Assembly: GCF_003863365.1 (NCBI RefSeq)
Contig: NZ_RQXT01000033.1
Location: forward strand, 17,725-81,724
Reading direction: 5' to 3'
DNA: 64,000 nt
Source: Mesorhizobium tamadayense
Lineage (GTDB): Bacteria > Pseudomonadota > Alphaproteobacteria > Rhizobiales > Rhizobiaceae
The notes under the pieces are model-generated. The model had not been told where the DNA came from. It made no database searches and saw only the letters and a program-made list of their open reading frames with translations. The translations under genes were made by a program, and so were the position numbers. Shown one piece after another: positions 34,158 through 42,149 of this stretch. Position 1 is the stretch's first letter. Every line of letters starts with the position of its first letter.

Positions 34158-35348
34158 TTGGAAGGCGCGGCACCCGGCGCCCGCAATCGCCACGTCCTCG
34201 TGTCGGCGCTTGGCATCACCCAGATCCTCGCCTGGGGGTCGTCCTACTATCTGCCCGCTGTGCTCGCCGCGCCGATCGCCGCCGACACGGGCTGGTCGCT
34301 GGCCTCGGTCGTTGCCGGGCTTTCCTGCGGGCTTCTGCTTGCCGGGCTGGTGTCGCCCGTCACCGGGCGGCTGATCCAGCGTCACGGCGGCCGGCCGGTG
34401 CTTGCCGCGAGTTCCCTGCTGCTGGCCGCCGCGCACGCGCTGATGGCGGGAGCAACCGCCTATCCGCTTTACCTGCTTGCCTGGCTACTTATGGGATTGG
34501 GCATGTCGAGCGGCCTCTACGATGCCGGCTTCGCCACGCTCGGCCGCCTCTATGGGCAGGGCGCGCGCGGCGCGATCACTAACCTGACGCTTTTCGGCGG
34601 CTTCGCCAGCACGGTCTGCTGGCCGCTCAGCGCCTTCCTCGTCGAGCATGAAGGATGGCGCATCGCGTGCCTTTGCTACGCCGCGATCCATCTTTTGATC
34701 TGCCTGCCGCTTCACCTTTGGGTGATACCGCCGCCTCCACCGGTCTCAATGCCGGCACCGGCAACAGCCGGATGGAAGCAGGCGTCGACCACGGGCCGGG
34801 CGAGGACCCGCTTCATTCTGCTTGCCTCCATCCAGACGCTGGCGGCACTGATCGCCTCGATGCTCTCCGTGCATCTGCTCACCTTGCTGCAGTTTCGCGG
34901 GGTGGGTTTGGCGGCCGCGGTCGCCCTTGGCACCCTGGTCGGCTCGTCGCAGGTCGGCGCGCGGGTGGCCGAAATGCTGATCGGCCGCAACCGGCATCAT
35001 CCGATCTGGACGATGCTGACATCGGTGTCGCTGCTCGCGGCCGGGGTCTGGTTGCTGCTCGCGAGCCAGACCCTCACGGCTCTGGCATTGATCCTCTACG
35101 GAGCCGGCAACGGCATCCACACCATCGCCCGCGGCGCCCTGCCGCTCGTCCTGTTCGACCCGCAGCGATACGCCGCGCTCATGGGCAAGCTCGCGACGCC
35201 GAGCCTCATTGTCCAGGCGGCGGCTCCCTCGATCGGGGCGCTGCTCCTGGGCGTGGGCGGCGGAAACCTCGTTCTGACGACGCTCGCGCTCGCCGCGACT
35301 GTCAATCTTGGGCTCTGCGCTTGTCTCTTTGCGGCTGTGCGTCGATGA
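34158..35348 (+). CDS. MFS transporter at the end of the ars operon
   Basis: A 396-residue protein with twelve predicted helices. The first begins at LGITQILAWGSSYYLPAVLA, and the loop signature GRLIQRHGGRPVL falls between helices 2 and 3. The reading starts with TTG at 34158 directly after the arsC stop; a GTG near 34200 is an alternative. In S. meliloti the fourth ars gene is arsH, which is missing here. MFS proteins such as ArsK export trivalent arsenicals in other rhizobia, so this one may act on arsenic, but the substrate is inferred only from position. Confidence 0.85.
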   Translation: MEGAAPGARNRHVLVSALGITQILAWGSSYYLPAVLAAPIAADTGWSLASVVAGLSCGLLLAGLVSPVTGRLIQRHGGRPVLAASSLLLAAAHALMAGATAYPLYLLAWLLMGLGMSSGLYDAGFATLGRLYGQGARGAITNLTLFGGFASTVCWPLSAFLVEHEGWRIACLCYAAIHLLICLPLHLWVIPPPPPVSMPAPATAGWKQASTTGRARTRFILLASIQTLAALIASMLSVHLLTLLQFRGVGLAAAVALGTLVGSSQVGARVAEMLIGRNRHHPIWTMLTSVSLLAAGVWLLLASQTLTALALILYGAGNGIHTIARGALPLVLFDPQRYAALMGKLATPSLIVQAAAPSIGALLLGVGGGNLVLTTLALAATVNLGLCACLFAAVRR

Positions 35349-35363
35349 TCTTTAGACCTCCCA

Positions 35364-35424
35364 ACGTCGTCATCCGCTTCGCTCCTTGCTTCGCCTCAGG
35401 ATGATGATCGTGAGGAGCGTTCAG
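35364..35424. repeat. Short intergenic repeat element
   Basis: The stretch cgtcatccgcttcgctcctt followed by gcttcgcctcaggatgatga has the look of a dispersed rhizobial intergenic palindrome (gtcatcc paired with ggatgat). Only one copy is in the window, so the call rests on its internal dyad and style. Confidence 0.4.
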
Positions 35425-35498
35425 GCTAATCGCCAAGGCATGCGATCCGCCAACGCAAGCACTATCCGATCCGTCAAGATTTTTCGCGCTGGGGAACC

Positions 35499-35681
35499 CT
35501 AGGCGCAGTCCTTCAGCTCGACCACTTCGACGCCGAGGCGGAAGGCCTGGCCGTCGGCGTAGGAGCGCGCATATTGCTCGGCTTCGAAGGGGAAGGTCAG
35601 CGTGGTGCCGTAGGCGGTGACGCGCACCGTCCACTTCTGGCCCTTGACGAGTTCGACGCCGTGAAGCTTCGCCGTCACCAT
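35499..35681 (-). CDS. Small conserved hypothetical protein
   Basis: A 60-residue soluble protein starting MVTAKLHGVELVKGQKWTVR. It has a regular strand pattern (WTVRVTAYGTTLTFPFEAEQ) and ends VVELKDCA. A GAGGGTGAG sequence precedes the ATG. No known motif, but codon use and composition look genuine. Flanks are a repeat and a promoter region, so it is probably monocistronic. Confidence 0.65.
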   Translation of the reverse strand: MVTAKLHGVELVKGQKWTVRVTAYGTTLTFPFEAEQYARSYADGQAFRLGVEVVELKDCA

Positions 35682-35888
35682 CTCACCCTCCTCCAGTCCG
35701 GCATGCTCGCGACGCTACCCTAACGTCACGGAAATCATTTGAGTACAAATAATCCGACCGAATTATGTCGCTGCCACGTCGATTCCGACATTCGGCCCCG
35801 CACTTCCGTGAAATGGATCACGTTCGGCCCTGCTGGAACCCCGAACGGGTCCAGGGATTAGGCTTATGAAATCGCACAGGAGGTCGCC

Positions 35889-36038
35889 ATGATCCGCAAG
35901 CTGAAGTCCGGCGAATACCGTCTCTATTCGCGCAAGGTGGACCCTAGGACTGGCAAGCGCCGGAACCTCGGCACCTTCAAGTCACGCGAGGCCGCCGAGA
36001 AGCACGAGCGCGAGGTTCAGTACTTCAAGCGACATTAG
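35889..36038 (+). CDS. Very small basic protein
   Basis: A 49-residue protein starting MIRKLKSGEYRLYSRKVDPR, then TGKRRNLGTFKSREAAEKHE and a short tail. CAGGAGG lies six bases before the ATG, one of the best ribosome binding sites in the window. The pattern (RKLKSGEYRLYSRK, LGTFKSREAAEKHER) resembles the N-terminal arm-binding fold of tyrosine recombinases, which reads lineage-specific repeats, but here it stands alone. I have the impression it recurs in rhizobia. It may bind nucleic acid. Confidence 0.75.
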   Translation: MIRKLKSGEYRLYSRKVDPRTGKRRNLGTFKSREAAEKHEREVQYFKRH

Positions 36039-36156
36039 CGCGGTTCACCGTTTCGCGGAAACGGAGAAGGCGAAGTCGCCGAGCCTAACCGTTTCACACT
36101 GTCCTGGAATTGCTCCAGTCGCATCGGACCGGCTCGCGTCGCCGAAGCGCCTTGCA

Positions 36157-36182
36157 CTATCCTACCCTGGGGGATAGGATAG
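36157..36182. promoter_or_regulatory. Metal-repressor operator in front of dmeRF
   Basis: The inverted repeat ctatcc and ggatag flanks a G/C core (taccctggg), ending four bases before the dmeR ATG. RcnR/CsoR-family sensors bind such GC-core dyads. Autorepression released by Ni or Co is expected. Confidence 0.75.
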
Positions 36183-36186
36183 CGGC

Positions 36187-36444
36187 ATGACAATACACAA
36201 CTCGCATCCCGACATCATCGCCCGGCTCAAGCGCGCGCACGGCCATCTGGCCGCCGTGCTCACCATGTTCGAGCAGGGCCGTTCTTGCCTGGACCTCGCG
36301 CAGCAGCTTCATGCCGTCGAAAGTGCCGTCGGCAACGCCAAGCACGAGCTGATCCACGATCATATGGAGCACTGCCTGGTCGAAGGCGGCGAGCCGACCA
36401 GGGACACGCTCAAGGAGCTGAAGCAGCTCACCAAATATCTGTGA
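36187..36444 (+). CDS. dmeR: Nickel/cobalt-sensing repressor DmeR
   Basis: An 85-residue all-helical RcnR/CsoR-family repressor. Ligand candidates match RcnR: an N-terminal histidine (His4 or His7), Cys34 in GRSCLDLAQQ, and histidines 53, 57, 59 and 62 in AKHELIHDHMEHC. The family forms tetramers that release DNA on metal binding. In Rhizobium leguminosarum dmeR sits right before dmeF and represses it; the same order and spacing (eight bases) occur here. Confidence 0.9.
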   Translation: MTIHNSHPDIIARLKRAHGHLAAVLTMFEQGRSCLDLAQQLHAVESAVGNAKHELIHDHMEHCLVEGGEPTRDTLKELKQLTKYL

Positions 36445-36451
36445 GGCAGCG

Positions 36452-37765
36452 ATGTGGGCAAGGATTCTGGACTGGTTCGGGTTCGGGGCACATGGTCGTG
36501 ACCATGGCGGGCACGGCCATGATCACCACGGTCCGCACGGCCACACCCATGGCGTAATCGACGCCACGATCGCGACGACCGATCGCGGCATCTGGGCGAT
36601 CAAATGGTCGTTCGTCATCCTGGCGGTCACCGCTGCCTTGCAGGTCGCCGTCGTCGTGTTTTCAGGCAGCGTGGCGCTGCTTGCCGACACCATCCACAAC
36701 ATTGCCGATGCGACCACCGCCATACCGCTTTGGATCGCCTTCGTGCTGGCGCGCCGCAGGCCGACCCGGACCTTCACCTACGGCCTCGGCCGGGTCGAGG
36801 ACCTCGCCGGCATCGTCATCGTTCTCATCATCCTGGCGAGCGCGATTGTCGCCGGATATGAGGCGATCGACCGCCTGCTCAATCCGCAGCCGGTGCGGTT
36901 CCTCGGCTGGCTTGCCGCTGCCGGCGTCATCGGCTTTCTCGGCAATGAGGTGGTGGCGGTGTTTCGCATTCGCGTCGGCCGGCAGATCAACAGCGCAGCG
37001 CTGATCGCCGACGGCTATCATGCCCGCACCGACGGGCTCACCAGCCTCGCCGTGGTTGCCGGCGCGGTTGGCGTCTGGCTCGGCTTCCCCCTTGCGGACC
37101 CGATCATCGGCCTTATCATCACCACCGCCATCTTCGGCATCGTCTGGCAATCGGCTCGGTCGGTGCTGACCCGCATGCTGGACGGGGTGGAGCCCGGCCT
37201 CGTAGACGAAATCCATCACGCGGCCGGACATGTCGTGGGCATCGACAAGGTGGTCGAGGCGAAGGCCCGCTGGCTCGGCCACAAGCTGCAGGTCGACGTG
37301 GCGATTGCGGTCAATGACGGTCTGCTGCTCGCCGCCGCGAACAACATCGCCACATCTCTGAAAGCCGAGTTGTTTGCCCACATCCCGGCGCTCGATGTCG
37401 CCACGGTCCGCTTTGCCGAGCCGGAGGCCGAAGGCAGCCACCATCACGCGCCGGATCCATTCCTGGTGTCGGCCAAGCTGGCAAGCGGGTTGTTGGAGAT
37501 CGTCGACACGCCGCAGGGCGAGCGCATGCGTTTGCGGCTCTCGCGCCACGCCGAGGGCCTGCAGGCGAATGTCGCCATCGAGCGGCCCGGCGGAGAGTTG
37601 GAACGGCTAACCTTGTCGCCGGTCGGCGGCGACCATCACTACCTGCAGAGCCCCGTTGCCCCGACTGAGCCGCACGAGTTCCGCGCCAGGCTGCAACTCG
37701 CGGCCGGCGACGACAGCGAGGATCTGTCCTTCGCCATGGCCGAGCCGCAAGGCCACCACCACTGA
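36452..37765 (+). CDS. dmeF: Cation diffusion facilitator DmeF (Co/Ni efflux)
   Basis: A 437-residue CDF antiporter that exports divalent metal in exchange for protons. A histidine-rich N-terminus (GRDHGGHGHDHHGPHGHTHG) precedes six membrane helices. Both transport-site HxxxD motifs are present: HNIAD in helix 2 and HARTD in helix 5. The C-terminal cytoplasmic domain is unusually long (about 230 residues) with extra histidine clusters (SHHHAPD, QGHHH at the end). Next to dmeR, nickel and cobalt are the likely substrates. Confidence 0.92.
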   Translation: MWARILDWFGFGAHGRDHGGHGHDHHGPHGHTHGVIDATIATTDRGIWAIKWSFVILAVTAALQVAVVVFSGSVALLADTIHNIADATTAIPLWIAFVLARRRPTRTFTYGLGRVEDLAGIVIVLIILASAIVAGYEAIDRLLNPQPVRFLGWLAAAGVIGFLGNEVVAVFRIRVGRQINSAALIADGYHARTDGLTSLAVVAGAVGVWLGFPLADPIIGLIITTAIFGIVWQSARSVLTRMLDGVEPGLVDEIHHAAGHVVGIDKVVEAKARWLGHKLQVDVAIAVNDGLLLAAANNIATSLKAELFAHIPALDVATVRFAEPEAEGSHHHAPDPFLVSAKLASGLLEIVDTPQGERMRLRLSRHAEGLQANVAIERPGGELERLTLSPVGGDHHYLQSPVAPTEPHEFRARLQLAAGDDSEDLSFAMAEPQGHHH

Positions 37766-37783
37766 TAGCCGGCCTGCCGCCCA

Positions 37784-38221
37784 ATGCTTTCCGACCTTGC
37801 CGCTTTCGGTGGGCTCTTCCTAACGGCTTTCGCCGCCGCGACCGTCCTGCCGCTGCAGTCGGAAGCTGTCCTTGCCGGCCTGTTGCTGGCGGGGGGCCAG
37901 TCGCCGGTCGCTCTGGTTCTGGTCGCGACCTCGGGAAATGTGCTCGGCTCGCTGGTCAACTGGCTGCTCGGCCGCGGCATCGACCGCTTTCGCGATAGCA
38001 AATGGTTTCCAGCGAACCCCGCAGCACTCGACCGCGCCGCGGCCCGCTATCGCCGCTTTGGCAGATGGAGCCTGCTGTTGAGCTGGGTGCCCGTCATCGG
38101 CGATCCGCTGACGGTCGCGGCGGGCGTTTTGCGCGAACCGCTCTGGAGTTTTCTCGCCATCGTCACGGTCGCCAAGGCCGGCCGATATCTGGTGCTGGCA
38201 GCAGCCACACTCGGCCTCTAG
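37784..38221 (+). CDS. YqaA-family small membrane protein
   Basis: A 145-residue inner-membrane protein of the SNARE-associated/DedA superfamily, YqaA type. It has about four helices and the family stretches ATVLPLQSEAVLAGLLLAGG and SGNVLGSLVNWLLGRG. The VPVIGDPLTVAAGVL turn is also typical. Function in the family is poorly known; DedA proteins move lipids or affect membrane potential. It follows dmeF by 18 bp, so it may belong to the metal operon. Its stop overlaps that of the convergent TetR gene. Confidence 0.85.
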   Translation: MLSDLAAFGGLFLTAFAAATVLPLQSEAVLAGLLLAGGQSPVALVLVATSGNVLGSLVNWLLGRGIDRFRDSKWFPANPAALDRAAARYRRFGRWSLLLSWVPVIGDPLTVAAGVLREPLWSFLAIVTVAKAGRYLVLAAATLGL

Positions 38222-38829
38222 CCTTCATCAATCGGGGCCTGTCGCGCGCCGATGCCCTGTCCCGCCATCTTCTGGAACAGTTCGTCGACCTGCGCCGGCG
38301 AAAGCTTCGTGTCGGTGGAGAGCCACCAGCCAAGCACGGCAAGAAACGCGCCGGAGATGAACTGGACGGCGAATTCGGCAGACACGCCGGTTTCGCCGAT
38401 CCGCTTTCCGCCAAGCTCGGCGCGAACGGAACGCTGGATACGCTCGCGCATTTGGTCATGGATGGTGTCGCCGCTGCTCGCAAGCAGCGCGTGATGAAGC
38501 GAACGGAACGCCTGCGCGTGCTCGAACATCGGCAGGCTGAACTCGAACAGGCGGCTTCCCGTCCGCTCATCCTTCGACAGGCGCTCGCGGCTCAGCGAGC
38601 GCAGATGTGCTTCGAGCGTCGCGCTGCGCAGGGCGTCCTTGTCGGTGTAGTGGGTGTAGAAGGTCGACCGGCCGACATTCGCCTTGCGGCAAATGTCGTC
38701 GACCGTGATCGCCGCATAGCCGCGCTCCGGGATCAGGGCGATGATGGCATCCTGGAGCAGGGCGCGCGTCCGCGCGACGCGGCGGTCGATCGTGCCTGTG
38801 TCGTCGGCCCGCTCGATTTTCATGGTCAT
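38218..38829 (-). CDS. TetR-family transcriptional regulator
   Basis: A 203-residue repressor. The N-terminal helix-turn-helix includes LLQDAIIALIPERGYAAITV and DICRKANVGRSTFYTHYTDK. The C-terminal ligand domain carries the TetR_C-like stretch AVQFISGAFLAVLGWWL. The start MTMKIERADD follows GGAGGGTTC; an ATG six bases later is equally possible. It diverges from the membrane-anchored methyltransferase gene, with a palindrome between them, so that gene is its likely target. Confidence 0.93.
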   Translation of the reverse strand: MTMKIERADDTGTIDRRVARTRALLQDAIIALIPERGYAAITVDDICRKANVGRSTFYTHYTDKDALRSATLEAHLRSLSRERLSKDERTGSRLFEFSLPMFEHAQAFRSLHHALLASSGDTIHDQMRERIQRSVRAELGGKRIGETGVSAEFAVQFISGAFLAVLGWWLSTDTKLSPAQVDELFQKMAGQGIGARQAPIDEG

Positions 38830-38890
38830 GAACCCTCCGGGTGCCCGGTTCTGGACAGTCCACGCCTTGCCGTCCGGCAACGCCAATTCC

Positions 38891-38903
38891 GGACATCATG
38901 TCC
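38891..38903. promoter_or_regulatory. Putative TetR operator
   Basis: The 13-base palindrome ggacatcatgtcc lies in the 146-bp divergent gap between the TetR gene and the methyltransferase gene. Partial gtccag copies flank it (ctggacagtcc near 38850 and gcgtccag near 38918). This is a normal arrangement for an autoregulated TetR pair. Confidence 0.6.
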
Positions 38904-38975
38904 AGTATGATACGCCGCGTCCAGAATCTCAACAGGTGTTTGAGCACCTCGCAACGGAGCGGAACGACACTGAGC

Positions 38976-39854
38976 ATGCACTCATCCGATCATCATGCCG
39001 GCAACAGAGCGCATTCCCGCAAGGGCATCATCGTGCTGGTCCTGTTCGCCAAGCTCGCGCTGGTCGCGGGCCTCGTGGTGCTGGCTAATCTGGGCATGGG
39101 CTACGTCGAGGCCGGCGCTTGGACGGCCGTGATCCATGGCCTCGTCCTTGCTGTGGTCGTGGTCGCGGTTCTGTGGGGCGGCTTGCGTCACAAGGGGCTT
39201 GTCGGCGGTGGCGCGCATGGCGCCGCCCAAAAGGGCATCGGCATCGTTCTGCACCGGGCGCTGGGCTATGACCTTCTGGTGCGCGCGCTGACCTTTGGTC
39301 GCGAGGGCCGTTTCCGCGAATTGATGCTGCGCCTGGCAAAGCTGCAGCCCAGCGAAGCGGTGCTCGATGTCGCCTGCGGAACGGGAACGCTCGCCATTGC
39401 CGCGAAACGGCAGGTGGGTGCCGACGGACGCGTCGCGGGCGTCGATGCGTCGGCCGAAATGATCGAGCGGGCGCGCCCCAAGGCAGGACGCGCCGGCCTC
39501 GACCTCGACTTCTTCAACGGTACGGCGCAGGCACTTCCCTTCGGCGATGCGCAGTTCGATATCGTGATCGGCACGCTGATGCTGCATCATCTGTCGAAGC
39601 CCGTTCGCTCGGAATTTGTGCGCGAAGCCGAACGCGTGCTGAAGCCGGGAGGCCGGCTGCTGCTCATCGATTTCGGCAGGCCCGGGCGCAGATCGAGCTG
39701 GCTGCCAAGACTTCACCGGCACGGCCATATCGACATGCACGCGATCGCGGCGCTGCTGGGCGAGTGCGGGTTCAAGGTCGACGACACCGGCGCGGTCGGA
39801 ACCAAGAACCTGAACTATATCCGCGCGACGACCAGCAAGGGCCGGCCAGCCTGA
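38976..39854 (+). CDS. Membrane-anchored UbiE-like methyltransferase
   Basis: A 292-residue fusion. The first 70 residues carry two membrane segments (KGIIVLVLFAKLALVAGLVV and TAVIHGLVLAVVVVAVLWGG). After a linker comes a class I methyltransferase: motif I VLDVACGTGTLAIAAKR, the acidic contact AGVDAS, and motif II-III FDIVIGTLMLHHL with LKPGGRLLLIDFGRP. The catalytic part is similar to UbiE/phosphatidylethanolamine methyltransferases, so a lipid or quinone substrate near the membrane is plausible. The ATG at 38976 starts right before the histidine-containing N-tail. It faces the TetR gene. Confidence 0.88.
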   Translation: MHSSDHHAGNRAHSRKGIIVLVLFAKLALVAGLVVLANLGMGYVEAGAWTAVIHGLVLAVVVVAVLWGGLRHKGLVGGGAHGAAQKGIGIVLHRALGYDLLVRALTFGREGRFRELMLRLAKLQPSEAVLDVACGTGTLAIAAKRQVGADGRVAGVDASAEMIERARPKAGRAGLDLDFFNGTAQALPFGDAQFDIVIGTLMLHHLSKPVRSEFVREAERVLKPGGRLLLIDFGRPGRRSSWLPRLHRHGHIDMHAIAALLGECGFKVDDTGAVGTKNLNYIRATTSKGRPA

Positions 39855-40088
39855 GCAAGGCGGCTGCCACCGCGCTCGCGGATGGCATGCGGCGTGCTCG
39901 GCCATATTGATCGCCGGCAACGGCAAGCAGATCGTCCATTTGACGTCCGCCGCCATTGCGGGCACATCTGAAGCCATCACTGCAAGTTCCATCGTCGACG
40001 ACTGACGGTTCCGCTCACCGTCCCATTTTAGCCGGTTTGGGCTGCCACAGGTCCGGACACCGACATCAGAAGGAAGGGGCAGGCGCAT

Positions 40089-40280
40089 ATGCGGCTGAGC
40101 GGTCTCGTTGCACGCGCGACGATGTTGCTGGCATCGGCCGTTCCCGCTGGCGCGCACCCGCACGTCTTTGCAGCGATTGCTCAGAACCAGAAGAGATTGA
40201 CGGAAGCCTTCTTCACCGATCCGTCCGGAACCGATCTCGGCACGATTTTCGCGACGCGACTTGAATTGACCTGTGCCTGA
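40089..40280 (+). pseudogene. DUF1007 gene with an in-frame internal deletion
   Basis: The 63-codon product has a signal peptide followed by AHPHVFA, the start of DUF1007 periplasmic proteins. It then continues AIAQNQKRLTEAFFTDPSGT and IFATRLELTCA, which I recognise as the DUF1007 C-terminus. A normal family member is about 200-215 residues, so around 140-150 codons between the two ends are gone without loss of frame. DUF1007 genes normally precede NicO/RcnA metal exporters, and here the stop overlaps the exporter start (TGATG). The recollection of the family C-terminus is from memory; a genuine miniprotein or an assembly gap are alternatives. Confidence 0.65.
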
Positions 40281-41002
40281 TGCAACCGCTGTTTCAGACG
40301 CTGGTCGAATTCCAGCGCACGATCTACCTGGCACTCGGAGATCAGATTAAATTGCTGTCCAGCGGCGGTGATTGGCTTGGGTTCATGGCATTCCTGCCGA
40401 TGGGCGTCGTCTTTGGCGCCGCCCACGCGCTCACACCAGGTCACAGCAAGGCTGTGTTGGCCACCTATCTTGCCGGTTCGGAGGCCAAGGTCGCACGTGG
40501 CCTGTTGGTCTCGATCACGCTTTCCGTCACCCATGTCACTATTGCGGTGATCATCGCCGCGCTGTCTCTGCCTCTGGTCTCGATCGCGCTTGGCAGCGTC
40601 GGTCGGGCACCGCTGCTTGAGCATGTCAGCCGAGGACTGCTCGGGCTGATCGGCCTGTGGATGATCTGGCGGGCACTCAGCCACGGCCACCATCACAAGC
40701 ATGAAGGCGAAGCGGTTGGCTTCATGGCCGGCCTGATCCCATGCCCGTTGACGCTTTTCGCCATGACCTTCGCGATGTCGAGGGGAGTTCCTGTGGCGGG
40801 CCTTCTCTTTGCTGTGACGATGATGACCGGCGTGGCGCTGACCCTTTCCACGGTGGCGGTCTTGTCGATCCTGTTCCGCGAACGGCTGGTGAGGGTCTTT
40901 GAAAGCCGGCCGCGCCTGTTCGCCGCTATTTCCCGCGGCATCGAGGGCGTCGCAGGAATGACGCTTGCCGGCGTCGCCGTCTGGCAAATCACGGCAGCTT
41001 GA
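40280..41002 (+). CDS. NicO/RcnA-type nickel/cobalt exporter
   Basis: A 240-residue protein with six predicted membrane helices. Family marks are GAAHALTPGHSKAVLATYLA in the first half, a histidine-rich cytoplasmic loop (SHGHHHKHEGE) and GLIPCPLTLFAM in the second half. Such proteins pump Ni or Co out and are often paired with DUF1007. Start and coupling are fixed by the TGATG overlap with the DUF1007 remnant. It lies 2.5 kb from dmeF, which gives two different Ni/Co efflux routes in one region. Confidence 0.9.
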   Translation: MQPLFQTLVEFQRTIYLALGDQIKLLSSGGDWLGFMAFLPMGVVFGAAHALTPGHSKAVLATYLAGSEAKVARGLLVSITLSVTHVTIAVIIAALSLPLVSIALGSVGRAPLLEHVSRGLLGLIGLWMIWRALSHGHHHKHEGEAVGFMAGLIPCPLTLFAMTFAMSRGVPVAGLLFAVTMMTGVALTLSTVAVLSILFRERLVRVFESRPRLFAAISRGIEGVAGMTLAGVAVWQITAA

Positions 41003-41206
41003 ATGCTGCGTTCACCGCAGCGGAAGTCGGAGCCGCTGTCGCAGCAACAGATTCTTGGGAGATAGCGGACATCGTTGCGGGTGTCCGGAAATGAGACCCG
41101 GCCGGCGCGTCGTAATTAGAAATCGCTAACGGAACGGAAACGCCTCGGCGCTATGGTGGTGCGTCGGGCGAGGGAGCTCGCCGAGGAATTCCGGGACGAA
41201 TGCACT

Positions 41207-41479
41207 ATGGCCACCTTTCCCCACGTCGAGCGCCGTCTTCATTCACGAGAATTCGTGCTGAAGGAGGCCACGATCGTCACCGGCGACGCCAGCATCCGGT
41301 GCTCCATTCGTAACCAGCACGAGCATGGCGCCGAGCTGCGCGTCGGTTCGCAGGTGGAACTGCCGGACCGCTTCACGCTCATTGTTCCCGACGACGACGC
41401 CGTCTATCGCGCCGTGGTGCGCTGGCGGCGCAACGAGCGCGTCGGTGTGCAGGTCTTCAGCAATTCGATGAAGGGCTGA
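41207..41479 (+). CDS. PilZ-domain protein
   Basis: A 90-residue single PilZ domain. The pattern HVERRLHSREFVLKEATIVT, SIRNQHEHGAELRV and VVRWRRNERVGVQVF fits rhizobial PilZ proteins. The c-di-GMP-binding residues are weak: RxxxR is ERRLHSRE, and the (D/N)xSxxG box reads NQHEHGA, so binding may be lost. An in-frame ATG at 41153 would add 18 residues. A GGDEF-EAL protein is encoded at 51.6 kb, but no direct link is shown. Confidence 0.8.
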   Translation: MATFPHVERRLHSREFVLKEATIVTGDASIRCSIRNQHEHGAELRVGSQVELPDRFTLIVPDDDAVYRAVVRWRRNERVGVQVFSNSMKG

Positions 41480-41531
41480 CGGCGCGACGCCCACCTGCTG
41501 TCGGCCCGGTCGCATGGATCGCGGCATCGCC

Positions 41532-41999
41532 TCAGAGATAGCGGCGCACGCTTGTCTTGTAGGTGCGGTAAGGCTCGCCGAACTTGCGCTCCAGATAGGC
41601 CTCCTCGCGCAGCACCACGCCGGAATGCAGGATGAGGAAGGTCGGGATGAGCACGAGGATGCTCCACCAGGTATCGAACATGAGCCCGATCCCGAGCAGG
41701 AGACCCAGCAGGCCGAGATAGAGCGGGTTGCGGGTGAAGCCGAACGGGCCGCCGGTGATGATCGCCAGCGTCGGCTTTGTCGGGTCGATATTGGTGCCCC
41801 CGCGCTGCATCGTCATGCGTCCCCAGGCTATGATGGCGATCGCAAGGGCCGCAAGCACGATGCCCAGCACCATGGTCAGCGGTCTGCCGCCGATCGCGAG
41901 CGGCCAGACATAGCGCAGCGCCAGCATCAGGATCAGCACCACAAGGAACAGCAGCGGCGGGAACACCGCGACGCCGGGATTGTCCTTTTCGTCGTTCAT
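41532..41999 (-). CDS. ICMT/PEMT-type membrane methyltransferase
   Basis: A 155-residue integral membrane protein of the isoprenylcysteine carboxyl methyltransferase/phospholipid methyltransferase group. About four helices are followed by the SAM-binding C-terminal motif GGPFGFTRNPLYLGLLGLLL and EEAYLERKFGEPYRTYKTSV. Bacterial members usually methylate lipids or small molecules at the membrane. The start at 41999 (MNDEKDN) has GGAA at proper distance; an ATG six bases earlier is possible. Confidence 0.85.
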   Translation of the reverse strand: MNDEKDNPGVAVFPPLLFLVVLILMLALRYVWPLAIGGRPLTMVLGIVLAALAIAIIAWGRMTMQRGGTNIDPTKPTLAIITGGPFGFTRNPLYLGLLGLLLGIGLMFDTWWSILVLIPTFLILHSGVVLREEAYLERKFGEPYRTYKTSVRRYL

Positions 42000-42149
42000 G
42001 GCCATTTCCGCCAGTCGAGCCAGGCGCCATTGACGTAACTATGCATCCGCGCCGCGCCGCAATCGGCGCCTGACCGGGGGCAGGCTTTAGAGCGGGTCGG
42101 CAAGGAAACCGCCGCCGCTTTCCAGCTCATCGCCTCTGGCGCCTCGCAG

